From Caldifarciminota bacterium UBA3079 (lineage in GTDB: Bacteria; Hydrothermota; Tepidihabitantia; Tepidihabitantales; Tepidihabitantaceae), in the NCBI GenBank assembly GCA_002366635.1, contig DFBN01000026.1, positions 13,041 to 23,479 of the forward strand: a DNA stretch of 10,439 bases. The letters are read 5' to 3'. Positions 1 to 5,738 of the stretch are shown piece by piece (position 1 is the stretch's first letter; every line of letters begins with the position of its first letter). A model generated the notes under the pieces. It ran no database searches. It saw only the letters and a list, made by a program, of their open reading frames with translations, and was not told the DNA's origin. The position numbers were made by a program, and so were the translations under genes.

Positions 1-149
1 TCCTCCCGTTTCAAAAGGGTCTGCAAAAGTGCCTCAGCACCATCTCCCTCTTTTACCATTGAGACCAACTCACGCAGAACGCTCACTTTCTTGCGTCCTC
101 TCAAGTTGAGGTTTATCCGTTCGGGTTCAAGCAAAGACATCAAGCTCAA
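1..149 (-). CDS. ptsN: PTS EIIA (PtsN-like) protein, N-terminal part only
   Basis: Only the first 49 codons are in the window; the gene runs off the left edge. The N-terminus contains LLEPERINLNL followed by KKVSVLRELV and ends in ALLQTLLKRE, the pattern of the first helices of PTS EIIA type-2 domains of the PtsN group (M-x-L-x-x-L-L-x-P-E-x-I ... LLE-LLERE). Such proteins are phosphorylated on a histidine and regulate nitrogen, potassium or carbon metabolism; that histidine would lie beyond the edge and cannot be checked. I chose the TTG at 149-147, not the ATG at 140-138. GGAGGT at 160-155 lies 5 bases before the TTG but 14 before the ATG, and the longer form aligns exactly with the usual family N-terminus. 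It lies downstream of rsfS across an 82-base gap. A fusion to another domain cannot be excluded. Confidence 0.68.
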   Translation of the reverse strand, partial: MSLMSLLEPERINLNLRGRKKVSVLRELVSMVKEGDGAEALLQTLLKRE

Positions 150-154
150 TCAGC

Positions 155-160
155 ACCTCC
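155..160 (-). promoter_or_regulatory. Shine-Dalgarno site that decides the ptsN start
   Basis: GGAGGT on the minus strand, 5 bases before a TTG at 149. It is one of the strongest ribosome binding sites in the window. Its spacing favours the TTG over the ATG nine bases further in. Confidence 0.7.
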
Positions 161-210
161 TATTCAAGGCAAAAACGCCGTCCAAAAGGACAACAAAACC
201 CGCTCTTCCC

Positions 211-233
211 GAATTCCGTAACCTACGAAATTC
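211..233 (-). other. Stem-loop overlapping the rsfS stop codon
   Basis: On the minus-strand RNA, GAAUUUCGU (233-225) can pair with ACGGAAUUC (219-211), a 9-base-pair stem with one U-G wobble and a 5-base loop. The left arm starts inside the rsfS stop codon. No run of U follows directly, so it is not a textbook terminator; it could be a processing or stability hairpin between rsfS and ptsN. The rest of the gap (150-210) holds short GTCC-TTTT-GGAC and GGC-GTTTTT-GCC hairpins but no convincing terminator or promoter. Confidence 0.45.
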
Positions 234-594
234 AGAATGACAAATTATCTTCTGACGGAAAACTCCGTTTCGGTGCATCACCCCACAGTCTTTCCAGACC
301 GTAGAACAAACGAATATCACTTAAGAGAATATGCACTACAACATCCACATAGTCAAGCAAAATCCATCGGGCATTTTCAACCCCTTCGATATGATGTACC
401 CGCTCTCCTTCCTGCGCCAGCTTCTCTACTACTTCTGTAGCAATCGCCTGGGCGTGAATGGTCGAACTGGCGGTTGCGATTACAAAGTAATCAGTCAGAG
501 CGTAATGGTCATGGAGGTCCAGCACTACGACGTCTTCCCCAAGTTTATCCCTGATTATTTCAGCAGTTCTGGTAACCAGATGTTCGGCTGTCAT
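232..594 (-). CDS. rsfS: Ribosomal silencing factor RsfS
   Basis: 120-residue protein of the RsfS/YbeB/Iojap family, which binds ribosomal protein L14 on the large subunit and blocks joining to the small subunit when nutrients are scarce. The family signature is present throughout: VVLDLHDHYALTDYFVIATA near residues 23-42, AIATEVVEKL, HHIEGVENARWILLDYVDVV near residues 67-86, and the terminal block FYGLERLWGDAP. Length is typical. The ATG at 594 begins one base after the TAG stop of the LytR_C-domain gene upstream and has no clear Shine-Dalgarno, so translation is probably coupled. The pairing of a LytR-C-type gene with rsfS is common in bacteria, where nadD is often a third partner; nadD is not seen here. 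Confidence 0.95.
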   Translation of the reverse strand: MTAEHLVTRTAEIIRDKLGEDVVVLDLHDHYALTDYFVIATASSTIHAQAIATEVVEKLAQEGERVHHIEGVENARWILLDYVDVVVHILLSDIRLFYGLERLWGDAPKRSFPSEDNLSF

Positions 595-595
595 T

Positions 596-1048
596 CTAAC
601 GGAGGATAACGATACCAGGGAAAAACCTGAAGTAATCTTCGCCTAACACTATCCCCGCCTCAAGGTAGCGCGAAGAATCCAACTGTACCGTTACTTCAGG
701 TATCAATTTATCACCCCTCGGAACAAACCAGAATCGTGGCTGCACGGTTAGTGCGGCCGCGATTTTCCGGGCGTTCCCACCGGTCGGGTCACGCAGGTCC
801 ACAACTACTGTGCGCTTATGGTAGCCGTCTGCATCTCCGACATCGTATACATCAAATCCGCGCAACTTGAGCTCGTCGGCAACCGACCGAGCCAAACGGT
901 CAACACGGCAGCCATTCATAATTTCTATGCGGACTGATTTCGGGTCAAAATGAGATGGCACATCACTGGACAAGAATCGCCATGTTACAGAACCGCCAAC
1001 TGCGACCAGCACAATACCCAAAAGCAACCAGACCAGGGAATGCTTCAT
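596..1048 (-). CDS. Membrane-anchored LytR_C-domain protein
   Basis: 150-residue protein with a short N-terminal stretch, one transmembrane helix (about residues 5-24, SLVWLLLGIVLVAVGGSVTW) and an extracytoplasmic LytR C-terminal-like domain. That domain shows VRIEIMNGCRVDRLARSVAD, GFDVYDVGDADGYHKRTVVV and GIVLGEDY, matching the pattern V-x-V-L-N-G ... A-x-x-L-x-x-x-G-F-x-V ... V-L-G-x-D-Y. It lacks the LytR-CpsA-Psr phosphotransferase domain, so it is probably not an enzyme; a cell-envelope role is inferred. The ATG at 1048 is preferred to an upstream start at 1267. It gives an ATGA overlap with the preceding glmU-like gene, whereas the longer form adds 73 residues lying entirely on the coding sequence of that gene and unlike this family. 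Confidence 0.82.
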   Translation of the reverse strand: MKHSLVWLLLGIVLVAVGGSVTWRFLSSDVPSHFDPKSVRIEIMNGCRVDRLARSVADELKLRGFDVYDVGDADGYHKRTVVVDLRDPTGGNARKIAAALTVQPRFWFVPRGDKLIPEVTVQLDSSRYLEAGIVLGEDYFRFFPGIVILR

Positions 1049-1785
1049 ACCTGTTCCCGAAACGAACGCCGGCCGACCTCGGACCTGACCTCGGCAAGCT
1101 GTTCCTGTGTATTGACACCCAGAATCTCTTTGGGGTCTTCTGCGATCACAGCCGCAACCTGTCCCCCACTGGACCTTATCATCCTGACAGCATCGGTCAG
1201 ATAGTACTCGCCCGATACCGAGCTCGGCCTGATACATTCCAGGACCGGCCGCAACCTGCCCCAGCAAAAGACATAAACCCCGGCATTCACTTCTGTTGTT
1301 TTCTTAACTCCTCTCGGTGCATCTCGTTCCTCAATTATCTCCTCAACATTACCGTCAGCACCACGCACGATTCGGCCATACCCGAAAGGATTCTCCAGAC
1401 GCGCGGTGAGAACCACAATGTCGGCCCCTGAATTCTGATAGGCATCTACGAGCCGATAAATGGTCCTGCCGGTCAAAAGCGGTGTGTCGCCGCACAGCAC
1501 CATACATTCTTCGTTATCTCCAAGCAAATCCCGACATGAAAGCAGTGCGTCGGCTGTTCCCCGTTGTTCGGCTTGAACTGCAAATTCCATATCACTATCA
1601 GGGAATATGGCTTCAATCTGTCTCCATGCATTGCCGACTACAACTATAATGCGCTTCAACCCGGCTTCACGGACCGCATCAATTGTATAACTGAGAAGCG
1701 GACGTCCATTTATGGGTAAAAGCACTTTCGGGGTCACTGACCCCATACGTTTGCTCTCACCCGCTGCGAGAACTACCGCCGTCAT
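1045..1785 (-). CDS. GlmU-type N-acetylglucosamine-1-phosphate uridylyltransferase, N-terminal domain only
   Basis: 246-residue nucleotidyltransferase resembling the first half of GlmU, which makes UDP-GlcNAc from UTP and GlcNAc-1-phosphate. Visible motifs are LAAGESKRMG (6-15), P19-K20, QAEQRGTADAL (71-81), CGDTPLL with the metal aspartate D100, YGRI (136-139), the acidic EEIIEERDA (148-156), NAG (167-169), GEYYLTD (192-198) and GVN (223-225). These match the GlmU uridylyltransferase site in order and spacing. The protein stops where GlmU would continue into the left-handed beta-helix acetyltransferase, so that activity must come from another protein or be absent. UDP-GlcNAc is the likely product, but another sugar-1-phosphate is possible. 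The start at 1785 places the LAAG motif at the usual position. It overlaps panD by 29 bases without a Shine-Dalgarno, implying coupled translation. Confidence 0.85.
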   Translation of the reverse strand: MTAVVLAAGESKRMGSVTPKVLLPINGRPLLSYTIDAVREAGLKRIIVVVGNAWRQIEAIFPDSDMEFAVQAEQRGTADALLSCRDLLGDNEECMVLCGDTPLLTGRTIYRLVDAYQNSGADIVVLTARLENPFGYGRIVRGADGNVEEIIEERDAPRGVKKTTEVNAGVYVFCWGRLRPVLECIRPSSVSGEYYLTDAVRMIRSSGGQVAAVIAEDPKEILGVNTQEQLAEVRSEVGRRSFREQV

Positions 1786-2137
1786 TAACTATACGGTTAT
1801 TCCTATCGACTTTAATTTTCTTCAACTGGTGCTGAGCTACTAACTCCTCTTCAATGAAAACCTTGCTCATGACAATAATTTCATCCCCTATTTCACACAT
1901 CCGTGCTGCGGCACCGTCCAGCACGCACACTCCGGAACCACTGGTAGCCTTGATGGCATAAGTCTCAAAGCGATTTCCGTTATTAACATCGACAACTTGC
2001 ACGATTTCATTCGGCAGGATATCGGCAGCACGCATCAAATCCTCGTTCAGTTCCAGGCTGCCTTCGTATTTGAGGTTCTTGCCAGTCACGGTCAGCCGCT
2101 GAATCTTGGACTTAACAAGAATCCGGAAACTCGACAT
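1757..2137 (-). CDS. panD: Aspartate 1-decarboxylase (PanD)
   Basis: 126-residue pyruvoyl-dependent enzyme that converts L-aspartate to beta-alanine for pantothenate and CoA. The self-cleavage site is Gly26-Ser27 within KYEGSLEL, where Ser27 becomes the pyruvoyl group. Lys11, Tyr24, Arg56, Thr59 and Tyr60 (in RFETYAI) align with the active-site Lys9, Tyr22, Arg54, Thr57 and Tyr58 of the E. coli enzyme. The usual NGAAA motif reads DGAAA (Asp74 for Asn72), a conservative but notable change. Length is typical. AGGAG in the last codons of rplQ serves as the ribosome binding site, about 9 bases before the ATG. It is the first gene after rplQ, six bases downstream, so it should be transcribed with the ribosomal operon. 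Confidence 0.94.
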   Translation of the reverse strand: MSSFRILVKSKIQRLTVTGKNLKYEGSLELNEDLMRAADILPNEIVQVVDVNNGNRFETYAIKATSGSGVCVLDGAAARMCEIGDEIIVMSKVFIEEELVAQHQLKKIKVDRNNRIVNDGGSSRSG

Positions 2138-2143
2138 AAACCC

Positions 2144-2623
2144 CTACTCCTTTTTCTTACCCCGGGCTTTCTTCGAGACAGATTTCTCTTCGGTCCGCTT
2201 TTTCGTTTTCTTACGGCCACGTCCCTTCTTCGCTTTTGCCTTGGCCTGTTTCTCCTTATGAGACTCTTCCCGGATTACCAGCTCCAGAAGTGCCATCTCC
2301 GTGCCATCACCTTCACGCGGTCCAAGCCGGTAAATCCTGGTATACCCGCCTTCTCGGTCCGCAAACCTCGACCCGATAACATCAAAAAGTTTCTTGAGCA
2401 AGTCCTTATCAGTAATAAATCGTCCGGCCTGCCTGCGCGCCGCAACCGTATTCTTTCGGGCAAAACTGACAATCCGCTCAGCCGTACGCCTTGCTTCCTT
2501 GGCCTTCGGTAAAGTAGTCTGGATACGCTCATAAGTAAACAGCGCCCGAACCAGGTTCTTCAGCAAAGCAAGCCGATGTGCCCGGGTCCTGCCCAACTTC
2601 TTTACCTTTCTGCCGTGACGCAA
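2144..2623 (-). CDS. rplQ: 50S ribosomal protein L17
   Basis: 159-residue L17, which sits near the exit of the peptide tunnel on the large subunit. The start MRHGRKVKKLGRTRAHR, the block ERIQTTLPKAKEARR and the block FADREGGYTRIYRLGPREGD are family hallmarks. The conserved domain ends near residue 120. The remaining 39 residues (121-159) form a low-complexity basic tail with 20 Lys or Arg, longer than in E. coli L17. The start codon is TTG at 2623-2621, supported by AAGGAG six bases upstream at the end of rpoA; no ATG fits the conserved N-terminus. It starts 3 bases after the rpoA stop, the usual order at the end of the alpha operon. Confidence 0.96.
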   Translation of the reverse strand: MRHGRKVKKLGRTRAHRLALLKNLVRALFTYERIQTTLPKAKEARRTAERIVSFARKNTVAARRQAGRFITDKDLLKKLFDVIGSRFADREGGYTRIYRLGPREGDGTEMALLELVIREESHKEKQAKAKAKKGRGRKKTKKRTEEKSVSKKARGKKKE

Positions 2624-2626
2624 CGA

Positions 2627-3637
2627 CTACTCCTTCGACTCAAACCCGGATATATCCATCCCGAAAGTCAACCCCATATCCTCAAGCACCTTCTTGAGTT
2701 CCTCAAGCGACTTCCTACCGAAGTTCTCAATATCCAGCATATCCTTCTCGGTACGCTGGACCAAATCCCCAACAGTCTGTATCGAAATCCGCTCGCCTGT
2801 TCGCTTGGACCGTCCCTTTTTCAGGCAGTTCAGAGCACGGTTGGAAAGCTCCAGTTCCTCAATGTCCATCGCCAGAACTTCAATCAACCGGTCACGGTCA
2901 CGGTAGAGCTTTTCTTCCTTAATAAACTCAGGCTCCTTCTCAGACGGCACCAGGATACTCATATGGTTCTTGAGTATTGTGGCCGACTGAATCAAAGCCT
3001 CATCCGGTCTCACCGAACCGTCGGTCCATGCCTCAAGCACCACCCTTTCAAAGTCGGTTCGCTCAAGCACGCGCATACTCTCGACCCAGTAGTTCACCTT
3101 TTTCACAGGCGAGAAAAAAGCATCGAGGAAAATTGTCCCTTCAGACACGGCCTGATTCTTTTTTAGACGCTCTGCTTTCACATAACCGCGGCCATTTTCT
3201 ACGAGCATCTCGATATTTACCGCCCGATTCTTGTTGGAAATCGTAAGAATCTTCTGGTCCGGGTTAGCGATGACAATTTCTGGCGGCAGCGTAAGGTCCT
3301 TGGCCGTAAATTCCCGCTTGCCTTTGGCATGGAGATAACAGAGCTTCGGCGTTTCAGACCAGAACCGCATCCGCAGCTTCTTGATATTAAGCATAATCTC
3401 GGGAACATCCTCCACCACACCTTCGATAGTAGAAAACTCATGGGCTACACCATCAATCCGCACTTGGGTAACCGCTGCGCCCTGAACCGAGGAAAGCAGC
3501 GCCCGACGCAAGCTATTTCCAATCGTGTTGCCCCACCCTTTCTCAAGCGGAGCAATGATAAACTTCGTATAGGATTCAGTGGCCGTCTCGGCCTCGTAAT
3601 CCAGTTTCTCGGGCATAATGAACCGTTTAAGCTTCAT
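2627..3637 (-). CDS. rpoA: DNA-directed RNA polymerase subunit alpha
   Basis: 336-residue alpha subunit with both domains. The N-terminal assembly domain shows [19 protein letters not shown] (about 30-48) and [19 protein letters not shown]; the C-terminal domain begins near residue 256 and ends with [13 protein letters not shown]. Arg267 and Asn270 in SNRALNCLK match E. coli Arg265 and Asn268, which bind the minor groove of UP elements. Directly after this helix is an insertion of about nine residues, mostly basic (region 274-285, [13 protein letters not shown] including Lys273), not found in E. coli or in the usual CLKRAGINTVGDL arrangement. The ATG at 3637 overlaps the rpsD stop as ATGA, indicating coupled translation. 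Confidence 0.97.
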   Translation of the reverse strand: MKLKRFIMPEKLDYEAETATESYTKFIIAPLEKGWGNTIGNSLRRALLSSVQGAAVTQVRIDGVAHEFSTIEGVVEDVPEIMLNIKKLRMRFWSETPKLCYLHAKGKREFTAKDLTLPPEIVIANPDQKILTISNKNRAVNIEMLVENGRGYVKAERLKKNQAVSEGTIFLDAFFSPVKKVNYWVESMRVLERTDFERVVLEAWTDGSVRPDEALIQSATILKNHMSILVPSEKEPEFIKEEKLYRDRDRLIEVLAMDIEELELSNRALNCLKKGRSKRTGERISIQTVGDLVQRTEKDMLDIENFGRKSLEELKKVLEDMGLTFGMDISGFESKE

Positions 3638-4254
3638 TTCGAATAAAGCTCCACGATTAACTGGGTGTTACACGGAATACCCTTTACATCCTCTGGCAGG
3701 GGCTCCCGGATAATTTTCCCGGTCACGGCACCACTGTCCATATTGAGCCACGCTGTTGCCGGAGGTTCCTTGTCCGCAAGAATCGGTTTGACGAGCTTCA
3801 AACCGTTTTCGCCATTGATGCCGATTGTCTGCCCGGCCTTTACCAGATAAGATGGTATGTTTACCCGCCGGCCGTCAACGGCTATGTGACCGTGACGCAC
3901 AAACTGACGAGCCTGCGGACGGGAATTGGCAAACCCAAGCCGGAACACAACATTATCAAGCCGCCGTTCCAGCAGAATAACGAGCGTTGCAGCGGTATTG
4001 GCGGATTTGGCAGCCAGTTCGTAATAATTACGGAACTGCCGCTCAAGCACGCCGTACATCATTCTCAGCTTCTGCTTCTCGTGCAATTGAATCGCATAAT
4101 CCGATATCCGCCGCCGGCGGCGACCTCGAACCATCGGCTCTTCTCCGCGCTTCATCAGCACGCATTTGTCAGAGAAACATTTCTCGCCGCGCAGAAAAAG
4201 CTTCTCTTTTGCCTTACGGCATCTTTTACATTTCGGTCCTATATCTCTTGCCAT
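3634..4254 (-). CDS. rpsD: 30S ribosomal protein S4
   Basis: 206-residue S4, a primary 16S rRNA-binding protein that starts small-subunit assembly and in many bacteria represses its own operon. The N-terminus [14 protein letters not shown] carries Cys9, Cys12, Cys26 and Cys31, the zinc-binding set of thermophilic and Gram-positive S4 proteins that E. coli has lost. The S4 RNA-binding domain follows, with [14 protein letters not shown] and [20 protein letters not shown]. The ATG at 4254 gives the standard MAR start; an in-frame TTG two codons upstream (4260) is possible but less likely. There is no Shine-Dalgarno in the 51 bases after rpsK, unusual for an abundant protein. It ends in an ATGA overlap with rpoA. 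Confidence 0.97.
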   Translation of the reverse strand: MARDIGPKCKRCRKAKEKLFLRGEKCFSDKCVLMKRGEEPMVRGRRRRRISDYAIQLHEKQKLRMMYGVLERQFRNYYELAAKSANTAATLVILLERRLDNVVFRLGFANSRPQARQFVRHGHIAVDGRRVNIPSYLVKAGQTIGINGENGLKLVKPILADKEPPATAWLNMDSGAVTGKIIREPLPEDVKGIPCNTQLIVELYSK

Positions 4255-4305
4255 TATCAATTGCGAATTATAAAAGCTGACGCATCCAAGTCAACAATCG
4301 CCTTG

Positions 4306-4680
4306 CTACACCCGGCGCTGCTTTGGTGGCCGGCAGCCATTGTGGGGAATCGGTGTAATATCCCTGATTGCTACAATATCGAGCCCGGCATTCTGCAGAG
4401 ACCTGACAGCCGCCTCTCGGCCCGGCCCGGGTCCGTTTATCTTTACCTCAACCATCCTGACGCCCATGCTTTCTGCTTCTCTGGCCGCAGCCTCGGCGCA
4501 CACCCCGGCCGCATAAGGAGTCCCTTTCTTAGACCCCTTAAAACCAACCCGGCCCGCAGAAGACCAGCAAACAACTGCACCCTGTGGGTCTGCAATTGTC
4601 ACCATTGTATTATTAAAAGTAGTGCTGATATGGGCGACGCACTGGGCCGGAACTCTCTTTTTGGAAGGCCTTCTTGCCAT
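4306..4680 (-). CDS. rpsK: 30S ribosomal protein S11
   Basis: 124-residue S11, part of the platform of the small subunit that contacts the mRNA Shine-Dalgarno helix. The sequence shows [19 protein letters not shown] (17-35), [36 protein letters not shown] and the invariant end [18 protein letters not shown]. Length is normal. It starts 2 bases after the rpsM stop; AAGAAGAAG at the end of rpsM may act as a weak ribosome binding site. The order rpsM-rpsK-rpsD-rpoA-rplQ is standard. Confidence 0.97.
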   Translation of the reverse strand: MARRPSKKRVPAQCVAHISTTFNNTMVTIADPQGAVVCWSSAGRVGFKGSKKGTPYAAGVCAEAAAREAESMGVRMVEVKINGPGPGREAAVRSLQNAGLDIVAIRDITPIPHNGCRPPKQRRV

Positions 4681-4682
4681 AA

Positions 4683-5057
4683 TTAACTCTTCTTCTTTAT
4701 CGTGCCTGAAGTCCGCCGCGGTCCCTTTCGGGTCCGGGCATTAGTTCTGGTACGCTGGCCACGCACCGGCAAACCGGCCCGGTGACGCAAGCCACGATAG
4801 CTGCCGATTTCAATATACCGTTTAATATTCGCAGATATGTCGGCCCTCAGTCCGCCTTCAACTTTATAGTTACTATCTATTTCCTTACGGATACTCGCAA
4901 TCTCCTCTTCATTCAAATCCTTGACCTTCCGGTTTAGCTCGATACCGACCGCATCCAATATCCGGCGCGCCGAAAAATGCCCGATGCCGGAAATATGTGG
5001 CAGGGCATAAAGAATCGTCTTATTATCGGGCAAATCAATACCCGCTATTCTAGCCAC
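4683..5057 (-). CDS. rpsM: 30S ribosomal protein S13
   Basis: 124-residue S13, which lies in the head of the small subunit and bridges to the large subunit near the P-site tRNA. It begins [19 protein letters not shown], contains [17 protein letters not shown] and ends in the basic tail [17 protein letters not shown]; all are typical. The start codon is GTG at 5057-5055 with a strong AGGAGG four bases upstream. It is the first gene after a promoter-like sequence and an AT-rich inverted repeat. The genes infA and rpmJ, which usually precede it, are absent: the upstream neighbour is the purH-like gene. Confidence 0.97.
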   Translation of the reverse strand: MARIAGIDLPDNKTILYALPHISGIGHFSARRILDAVGIELNRKVKDLNEEEIASIRKEIDSNYKVEGGLRADISANIKRYIEIGSYRGLRHRAGLPVRGQRTRTNARTRKGPRRTSGTIKKKS

Positions 5058-5086
5058 TTATCCTCCTGTTACTTAAAACAGAAAAC

Positions 5087-5118
5087 TTATATATGTCCAG
5101 ACCGAAGGATATATATAA
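5087..5118 (-). repeat. AT-rich inverted repeat over the rpsM promoter
   Basis: The plus-strand arms 5087-5098 and 5107-5118 are complementary at 11 of 12 positions, around an 8-base centre. The right arm contains the predicted -10 box and the predicted transcript start lies in the centre. It could be an operator, or a hairpin in RNA that reads through from purH. A transcript from the predicted promoter would lack one arm. Confidence 0.5.
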
Positions 5119-5139
5119 TAAATTTACCGCAAATGTCAA
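5112..5139 (-). promoter_or_regulatory. Putative sigma-70-type promoter of the alpha ribosomal operon
   Basis: Minus strand: TTGACA at 5139-5134 is an exact -35 box, followed by a 16-base spacer and TATATA at 5117-5112 (4 of 6 matches). The predicted start is near 5105, giving a leader of about 48 bases that includes the AGGAGG of rpsM. The surrounding DNA is the most AT-rich stretch of the window. Confidence 0.65.
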
Positions 5140-5153
5140 GCACAAAATACCCA

Positions 5154-5167
5154 AGTGCGAAAGCACT
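5154..5167 (-). other. Small hairpin after the purH-like gene
   Basis: AGTGC-TTTC-GCACT on the minus strand starts 7 bases after the purH stop. The 5-base-pair stem has no following U-run, so it is at best a weak terminator between purH and the rpsM promoter. Confidence 0.3.
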
Positions 5168-5174
5168 GTTCAGG

Positions 5175-5738
5175 TTATCGCTTGGAGGAACAGAAATACC
5201 GAGCAATTGCCGCATCGTAACGGCTGGTCATCTGGAAGGCCCTGCATGCCAGCTCAAGACGAAACTCGAGCCTGACCGCACCGTGCTCCTCTATTTCTGA
5301 TATTACCCTAGGGTAGTATTCAGGGTCAGGAACAACGGTTACGAATGCATAATTCTTGGCTGCGGCACGCAGCAGGGTAACGCCACCGATATCGATAAGT
5401 TCCACCAGTTCTTTATGATTCGCTCCATGTTTCAATCCATCTGCAAACGGGTATAGATTGCATACAACGATATCTATCGATTCCACTGCTGAATCATGCC
5501 TGGTCGTCAGAATCCCACTGGCAATCTTTGAATGCAGGGTTTTTACCCTTCCACCCAGAATTTCCGGTGAGCCTGTGAACTCAGATATTTCACTAACCGG
5601 AATCCGGCCGCTACGAATCGCTTCTGCTGTTTTTGAAGTGGAAAGAATTGTATACCCTGCACGGTCAAGAACCCGGGCCAGCCCGACGATACCGGTCTTA
5701 TCCCAGACCGAGATAACCGCTTTCTTATGGCCGGCCAC
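5175..5738 (-). CDS. PurH-type IMP cyclohydrolase domain protein (no transformylase domain)
   Basis: 187-residue protein covering only the methylglyoxal-synthase-like domain of PurH, which closes FAICAR to IMP in the last step of purine synthesis. Seen are AVISVWDKTGIVGLAR (7-22), GGRVKTLH (62-69, with Arg64, Lys66, Thr67), CNLYPF (93-98), IDIGGVTLLRAAAKN (115-129) and YDAAIARYF. PurH is normally over 500 residues because an AICAR transformylase domain follows; here the protein stops. Several usually fixed positions differ: SVSDK reads SVWDK, STGGTA reads STSKTA and TLHPK reads TLHSK. Activity is therefore plausible but not assured. The GTG at 5738 shares one base with the apgM stop (TAGTG) and gives the standard N-terminus; a start at 5831 would overlap apgM by 94 bases. 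Confidence 0.85.
   Translation of the reverse strand: MAGHKKAVISVWDKTGIVGLARVLDRAGYTILSTSKTAEAIRSGRIPVSEISEFTGSPEILGGRVKTLHSKIASGILTTRHDSAVESIDIVVCNLYPFADGLKHGANHKELVELIDIGGVTLLRAAAKNYAFVTVVPDPEYYPRVISEIEEHGAVRLEFRLELACRAFQMTSRYDAAIARYFCSSKR

Noticed and set aside
1049..1267. N-terminal extension of the LytR_C-domain protein to a start at 1267
   Set aside because: The extra 73 residues are Cys- and Gly-rich shadow sequence of the glmU-type gene. The ATG at 1048 gives an ATGA overlap and a normal membrane anchor.
2576..3166. 196-codon open frame on the plus strand, opposite rplQ and rpoA
   Set aside because: It is antisense to well-conserved rpoA and rplQ, with no family signature or ribosome binding site.
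3886..4686. 266-codon open frame on the plus strand, opposite rpsD and rpsK
   Set aside because: Both strands are occupied by clear S4 and S11 sequences on the minus strand. The translation has no recognisable domain and is explained by codon bias of the ribosomal genes.
5154..5167. Rho-independent terminator after the purH-like gene
   Set aside because: The stem is only 5 base pairs and no U-run follows, so it was kept only as a small hairpin.
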